64,000 nt of DNA from Mycolicibacterium aurum (GTDB lineage: Bacteria > Actinomycetota > Actinomycetes > Mycobacteriales > Mycobacteriaceae): positions 2,170,001-2,234,000 of the forward strand of contig LT549889.1 of NCBI GenBank assembly GCA_900078775.1, written 5' to 3'. A model generated the notes under the pieces. It did no database searches. It saw only the letters and a program-made list of their open reading frames with translations, and was not told the DNA's origin. A program made the position numbers and the translations under genes. Shown piece by piece: positions 60,781 to 64,000 of this stretch (the first letter of the stretch is position 1; each line of letters opens with the position of its first letter).

Positions 60781-61482
60781 TCAGTCGGTGAAGATCTCGC
60801 GGTTCACCGTGTGCAGATACGGGATCGCGAGGAAGGGGGTGATGTAGAAGATGTTGTAGATCCACCATCCGATGACCGGGAATGCCGTTCCGGCATAACG
60901 GACATCGGAGTACATGGTCATGTTCAGGATGTACCCGAACCAGGCGATCAGCCCGAACCAGCAGGTGACGACCATCCACTGATGACCCCAACGCTTCATC
61001 TGCAGGAATGCGATGGCCGCGGCGATCCGCATCGGGAACACCACCAGAACGCACACGATGATCCAGGCCTTCTCCCCCGGCGCAGCCGCGCCGCCGATCA
61101 GCAGTTCGTTGTAGTGCCAGAAGTAACCACCGTCCATGAGATTGCCCCACGCGGTGAAGATGGTCCGGGTGACGAGCGCATGGTTGGCGAAGACGTCCAG
61201 GCCCCAGCCGATGCTGTTGATCGCCGCGTCGATGATGATGACGTACCCGATCAGGGTGACCATCATCGGCCGCACCGAGAGACCCGCCCGCTCGGCACGG
61301 CGGAACAGCACCACCCCGCGGCAGAAGATCGGTAGCCCGATGGGCCCGAGGACCAGGGTGCCCATCAGCACGGCCCCGACGATGAGCCAACGATCGGCCT
61401 GCCGTTGTGCGGCCTTGCTGGCGTCGTGATGTTGTTCGAACGTCGTGTCGGCGTTGCCGGACGTGATCTTCGGAGCATTCAC
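60781..61482 (-). CDS. Polytopic membrane protein of unknown function
   Basis: 233 residues with about five membrane segments (residues 32-60, 72-95, 139-161, 168-190, 200-222). Between the second and third is a loop rich in His, Tyr, Trp and acidic residues ([20 protein letters not shown]) that could bind a ligand or metal. Its N-terminus is polar with a His pair (EQHHD). I do not recognise the family; it is not a MlaE permease, MFS or MmpL protein. GTG 61482 starts seven bases after the 39-residue protein's stop. Central component of the putative complex. Confidence 0.87.
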   Translation of the reverse strand: MNAPKITSGNADTTFEQHHDASKAAQRQADRWLIVGAVLMGTLVLGPIGLPIFCRGVVLFRRAERAGLSVRPMMVTLIGYVIIIDAAINSIGWGLDVFANHALVTRTIFTAWGNLMDGGYFWHYNELLIGGAAAPGEKAWIIVCVLVVFPMRIAAAIAFLQMKRWGHQWMVVTCWFGLIAWFGYILNMTMYSDVRYAGTAFPVIGWWIYNIFYITPFLAIPYLHTVNREIFTD

Positions 61483-61489
61483 GGTTCGG

Positions 61490-61609
61490 TCACCATCCCT
61501 TGTCGAACAGCATCTGCAGCTGGATCAGGAACATCGTCAACAACGCTCCGTAGACGAGGATCTGGAAGGTGATGAGGGCGCGCTTGCGGCGGCGGTCCTG
61601 TTCGTTCAT
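61490..61609 (-). CDS. 39-residue single-pass membrane peptide
   Basis: Basic N-terminus (MNEQDRRRKR) and one helix over residues 11-32 (ALITFQILVYGALLTMFLIQ), ending LFDKGW. It starts five bases after the stop of the 32-residue gene and ends seven bases before the polytopic protein gene, all on one strand, so translation is likely coupled. Size and arrangement resemble small accessory subunits of membrane enzyme complexes. Predicted topology: N-terminus in the cytosol. Confidence 0.7.
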   Translation of the reverse strand: MNEQDRRRKRALITFQILVYGALLTMFLIQLQMLFDKGW

Positions 61610-61614
61610 GAGGC

Positions 61615-61713
61615 TCAGAACGTCCCGATGTTGCCGAGCAACCAGTACCAGAAGCCGACTATGCCCACCATCGCCCCCCAGGCGAAGACAAGCCGGACCA
61701 TCTCCTCGAACAT
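61615..61713 (-). CDS. 32-residue single-pass membrane peptide
   Basis: MFEEMVRLVF start, one aromatic-rich helix (residues 7-27, with GFWYWLL), end GNIGTF. ATG 61713 has GAAGGGG seven bases upstream, a good ribosome site, and a perfect operator 47 bases upstream (61760-61775). First gene of the membrane operon. Too short for standard gene finders, but ribosome site, operator and spacing support it. Confidence 0.7.
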   Translation of the reverse strand: MFEEMVRLVFAWGAMVGIVGFWYWLLGNIGTF

Positions 61714-61759
61714 CGCAACCCCTTCGTGGGAGCACTGGGTGGGAATCACCCTCGAACTT

Positions 61760-61775
61760 GAGAATGATGATTCTC
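61760..61775. promoter_or_regulatory. GAGAA-N6-TTCTC operator, perfect arms (membrane operon side)
   Basis: GAGAATGATGATTCTC has 6-base exact arms and stands 47 bases upstream of the 32-residue protein gene. A second perfect site follows 58 bases away, so the divergent gap has one site per direction. Confidence 0.77.
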
Positions 61776-61817
61776 CGAATCTCGGCCACCCCGCCCGGAA
61801 AGTCAAGCCCCGACATC

Positions 61818-61833
61818 GAGAACATGTATTCTC
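61818..61833. promoter_or_regulatory. GAGAA-N6-TTCTC operator, perfect arms (rightward side)
   Basis: GAGAACATGTATTCTC, both 5-base arms exact, 45 bases upstream of ATG 61879. Confidence 0.77.
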
Positions 61834-61878
61834 ACCCAGGAGAACGCACGCCGACAACGGGCCGAGGGAGCGAAGCCG

Positions 61879-62208
61879 ATGATCCGCGCCGCCCGGACCT
61901 ACGTATTCGCCGTCGAGTACCAACTCCCCGACCCGGCACGGATCAGCCCGGTCCTGGAGCGGCACAAGGAGAGCCTGCTCGACCTCGGGGCACGCTATGT
62001 GTTCGTCTACGAGTCGATCGTCGAGCCGGGAAACATCTTGGTGGTCATCGGGATCCGGACCGAACAACCATTGCTCAACCTGTTGCGCTCCCGGCAGTTC
62101 TTCGCATGGTTCGACTCCGTCGGGCTCTGCGACATTCCCGCGGTCTTCGCCGGCGATACGGTCGGCCGGTTCGACCTCGGCGACCCGCCCGCCCGGGCAC
62201 CGAGTTGA
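61879..62208 (+). CDS. Small protein, possible dimeric alpha/beta barrel (member 1 of a pair)
   Basis: 109 residues. ERHKESLLDLGARYVFVYES and LLRSRQFFAWFDSVGLCDIP, followed by AVFAGDTVGRF, suggest a ferredoxin-like or ABM/DABB fold. It resembles the next protein: both have an H..LE.. helix, a R..VY strand, a Trp in the second helix and a P..F.G segment. ATG 61879 follows GAGGGAGCG. First gene of the rightward operon divergent from the membrane operon. Such barrels act as small monooxygenases, isomerases or chlorite-dismutase-like proteins; no catalytic set recognised. Confidence 0.78.
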   Translation: MIRAARTYVFAVEYQLPDPARISPVLERHKESLLDLGARYVFVYESIVEPGNILVVIGIRTEQPLLNLLRSRQFFAWFDSVGLCDIPAVFAGDTVGRFDLGDPPARAPS

Positions 62209-62495
62209 TCGTCGCCGCCATCGCACCGGTACCGGACGAGGACACGTTCATGCGGCGCGTGCACGATTCACTGGAAAGCTTCGCCGAGGCCGGAATCCGG
62301 CGCACCCTGGTCTACCGCGCATTCGACAATCCGCGGGAGGTGCTGTTCCTGCAGCAACTCGTCGACCGCAGCCAGGCACTGAGCTGGGTGCGGCGGTCCG
62401 ACATCGCCACCGACTGGCTGGCCGCCGCCGGCGTCGGCGTCTACCCGCCGATCTTCGTCGGCCGCCCGATCAGCGCGATCCGGATGGCCGGCTGA
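62205..62495 (+). CDS. Small protein, possible dimeric alpha/beta barrel (member 2 of a pair)
   Basis: 96 residues starting at TTG 62205, which overlaps the preceding stop (TTGA); ATG 62250 is a later alternative that would lose the first strand. VHDSLESFAEAGIRRTLVYR, TDWLAAAGVGVYPPIFVG parallel the first protein. The pair may form a heterodimer. Its stop overlaps the Bfd-like gene (TGATG), so translation is coupled along the operon. Confidence 0.72.
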   Translation: MIVAAIAPVPDEDTFMRRVHDSLESFAEAGIRRTLVYRAFDNPREVLFLQQLVDRSQALSWVRRSDIATDWLAAAGVGVYPPIFVGRPISAIRMAG

Positions 62496-62668
62496 TGTAC
62501 GTCTGCCTGTGCCTCGGCGTCACGAGTGAGACGGTGTCGCGTGCGGTGTCCGCGGGCGCACGAACCTCGCGTCAGGTGTCCGAGGTCTGTGGCGCGGGGG
62601 CGGAATGCGGGCGCTGCCGGCGCACCGTGCAATCCATGATCGAAGCGGACAGAGGGAGCGGGGCATGA
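62495..62668 (+). CDS. Bfd-type [2Fe-2S] protein
   Basis: 57 residues, the size of bacterioferritin-associated ferredoxin. C4-x-C6 and C38-x2-C41 are the expected cluster ligands (MYVCLCLGVT, AECGRCRRTV); an extra Cys32 is close by. ATG 62495 overlaps the previous stop and its stop overlaps the SDR start (ATGA). Genuine Bfd releases iron from bacterioferritin, but no bacterioferritin gene is nearby. In this setting an electron-carrier role for an oxygenase, or a structural domain, is more likely (inference). Confidence 0.87.
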   Translation: MYVCLCLGVTSETVSRAVSAGARTSRQVSEVCGAGAECGRCRRTVQSMIEADRGSGA

Positions 62669-63417
62669 CCGATCGACACTCGAACATCGCCGGAGTACGG
62701 ATGCTCGTCATCGGTGCCTCCTCCGGTATCGGCCGCGCGCTCGCGGTGGCCGCGCACCGCCGCGGCGCCTCGGTCGCCCTCGCGGCCCGCCGGGTCGATC
62801 TGCTCTCCGATCTCGCATTCGAGTTGAACGGCTCGGTACACGAACTCGACGTGGCCGATCCGAACGCCATCGAACGCGTCGTCACCGACGTCGCCACCGC
62901 ATTCGGGGCGATCGATGCGGTGGTCTTCACCAGTGCGGTCGTGCCGTTCTCCCTCATCGAGGAGACCGACGTGACGACCTGGCTGCACGCCTACGCGGTG
63001 AACGCCGTCGGCGCATCGCACGTGCTGCGGTCGGTCCTGCCGCATCTGTCCGACAACGCGGTCACCCTCATCGCCTCCAGCCACGACGTCGGCCGGCCGC
63101 GCGCCGGCGTCGCCGCCTATCACGCCAGCAAGGCCGCCCTCGATGAGATCCTGCGCTCCTGGCGGGCCGAGCACCCGGAACTGGCCATCATCCGGGCCAG
63201 CATCGGCCCGACCGAGGGCACCGAGATCCTTCGCGGCGCCGACCGCGATCTGCTGGCGGATCTGTACCGGTCCTGGGCACAGCAGGGACAGATACCGGCG
63301 CAGATGTCCGCCGTCGACGATGTGGCCAATGCGCTGCTGTCCTTCATCGCCGTCGCTCGTGCCAACCCGACCGTCGTGAGCGAGATCGTTCATCTCTCCC
63401 CGCGCATCCGAAAGTAG
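62665..63417 (+). CDS. Short-chain dehydrogenase/reductase
   Basis: 250 residues. VIGASSGIGRALAVAA binds the cofactor, LIASSHDVGRP has the catalytic Ser and YHASKAALDEI the Tyr/Lys pair. The NNAG motif is replaced by VFTSAVVPF, an atypical form. ATG 62665 overlaps the Bfd-like stop (ATGA). It ends SPRIRK, without the usual GG-x-x SDR tail. Presumably oxidises or reduces the product of the enzyme system encoded upstream. Confidence 0.91.
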   Translation: MTDRHSNIAGVRMLVIGASSGIGRALAVAAHRRGASVALAARRVDLLSDLAFELNGSVHELDVADPNAIERVVTDVATAFGAIDAVVFTSAVVPFSLIEETDVTTWLHAYAVNAVGASHVLRSVLPHLSDNAVTLIASSHDVGRPRAGVAAYHASKAALDEILRSWRAEHPELAIIRASIGPTEGTEILRGADRDLLADLYRSWAQQGQIPAQMSAVDDVANALLSFIAVARANPTVVSEIVHLSPRIRK

Positions 63418-63427
63418 AGGACAACAC

Positions 63428-64000
63428 ATGGATCTCGGACTGCAGGGAGCGCGGGCCGTCGTCACCGGCGCCAGCAAGGGAATGGGACTGGCGATCGCCG
63501 AACTGCTCGGCGCCGAGGGCGCATCGGTGGCGATCATGGCCCGCGGCAAGGACGCGTTGGATGCCGCCGCCGAGCGCATCACCGGCGCTGGAGCACCGGA
63601 GGTGCTGCCCATCAGCGTCGACATGGCCGAAGCGGACTCGATCGCGGCCGGCTACCAGACGGTGCGCGCGGCATGGGGCGCCGTGAACGTGCTGGTGCAC
63701 ACCGTCGGCCCGGATGCGGGCGCGTTTGAGGATCTCGACGACGACGCCTGGCGCGCGGCATTCGACCTCGGCACGATGTCCGCGGTGCGCTCGGTCCGGG
63801 CCGCGCTACCGATGCTGCGCGCCGCCGACTGGGCACGCATCGTGACGCTGTCGGCGCACTCGATCCAGCGGCAGAGCGCCGGTCTGGTGGCCTACACCGC
63901 CAGCAAGGCGGCACTGTCGAGCTTCACCAAGAACCTGTCGAAAACCCTTGGCCCGGAGGGCATCCTGGTCAACTGTGTGTGCCCGGGCACCATCGTCTCG
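63428..64000 (+). CDS. Short-chain dehydrogenase/reductase, C-terminus beyond the window
   Basis: 191 codons visible, running off the right edge. VTGASKGMGLAIAELLG binds the cofactor, HTVGPDAG stands in for NNAG, LSAHSIQRQS has the catalytic Ser and YTASKAALSSF the Tyr/Lys pair; VNCVCPGTIVS is the usual PG segment. ATG 63428 follows AGAGGA. Ten bases after the previous SDR, so in the same operon. It is closer to the 3-oxoacyl reductase-like SDRs than the preceding gene is. Confidence 0.92.
   Translation, partial: MDLGLQGARAVVTGASKGMGLAIAELLGAEGASVAIMARGKDALDAAAERITGAGAPEVLPISVDMAEADSIAAGYQTVRAAWGAVNVLVHTVGPDAGAFEDLDDDAWRAAFDLGTMSAVRSVRAALPMLRAADWARIVTLSAHSIQRQSAGLVAYTASKAALSSFTKNLSKTLGPEGILVNCVCPGTIVS

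Noticed and set aside
62495-62668. Iron-storage role for the Bfd-like protein
   Set aside because: No bacterioferritin or iron-regulated gene is nearby, and the gene is embedded in a catabolic operon with the island's operator.
1-64000. CRISPR arrays, tRNA or rRNA genes, insertion sequences, phage or integrase genes
   Set aside because: I looked for repeat-spacer patterns, transposase-like proteins and RNA genes and saw none; the island cannot be called horizontally acquired from this sequence alone.

Overview
The window is high-GC actinobacterial DNA. An mce operon with an LprK-type lipoprotein, a YrbE permease, many FadD/FadE/EchA-type genes, luciferase-like flavin enzymes and leaderless starts point to a mycobacterium, most likely an environmental Mycolicibacterium-type species; the species is not identifiable from the sequence alone. 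I see no rRNA, tRNA, CRISPR array, insertion sequence or phage gene. Genes are packed tightly, many with 4-base start/stop overlaps, and no gap between genes exceeds about 220 bases.

Layout. 1-905: start of a leftward yrbE operon running off the window. 1105-5336: SDR, small secreted protein, and a leftward amidohydrolase / DapB-like reductase / nitroreductase operon. 5416-10685: enoyl-CoA hydratase, two divergent acyl-CoA dehydrogenases, a TetR regulator and an amidohydrolase. 10692-14531: leftward operon of HpcH-type aldolase, TfdA-type dioxygenase, 2-hydroxyacid dehydrogenase and enoyl-CoA hydratase. 14609-18621: lipid-transfer thiolase with DUF35 partner, an acyl-CoA synthetase and a Hsd4-type dehydrogenase. 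18623-25921: crotonases and a six-gene rightward operon. 25915-31810: leftward operon amidohydrolase-FadE-FadE-FadD-luciferase-like enzyme. 31927-36852: FadE, F420-type enzyme, NTF2-like, isochorismatase-like, amidohydrolase, MaoC. 36853-44723: mceABCDEF plus a secreted protein, with no yrbE genes in front. 44818-48647: aldehyde dehydrogenase and a double CoA-transferase. 48867-56196: a P450 and side-chain-shortening operon laid out like the igr locus of M. tuberculosis (cyp125, fadE28/29, chsH2, chsH1, ltp2), followed by a TetR gene. 56205-60375: second P450, CoA-transferase and CoA ligase. 60354-61713: operon of four membrane proteins, two of them only 32 and 39 residues. 61879-64000: two small dimeric-barrel-like proteins, a Bfd-type [2Fe-2S] protein and two SDRs.

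How it fits together. The content reads as import (Mce), CoA activation (four FadD, two CoA-transferase genes), hydroxylation (two P450s), beta-oxidation (seven FadE, six crotonases, four MaoC-type) and retro-aldol C-C cleavage (two Ltp/DUF35 pairs) of a bulky lipid such as a sterol, bile acid or terpenoid; the substrate is inferred, not shown. Nine of the twelve divergent intergenic regions hold a 16-bp palindrome GAGAA-N6-TTCTC (exact or with up to two mismatches), and one site lies directly in front of the TetR gene at 8551-9336. The whole island therefore looks like one regulon. Two genes (a crotonase near 21265 and the ChsH1-like MaoC near 53688) each carry an apparent one-base deletion in a CCCC run.
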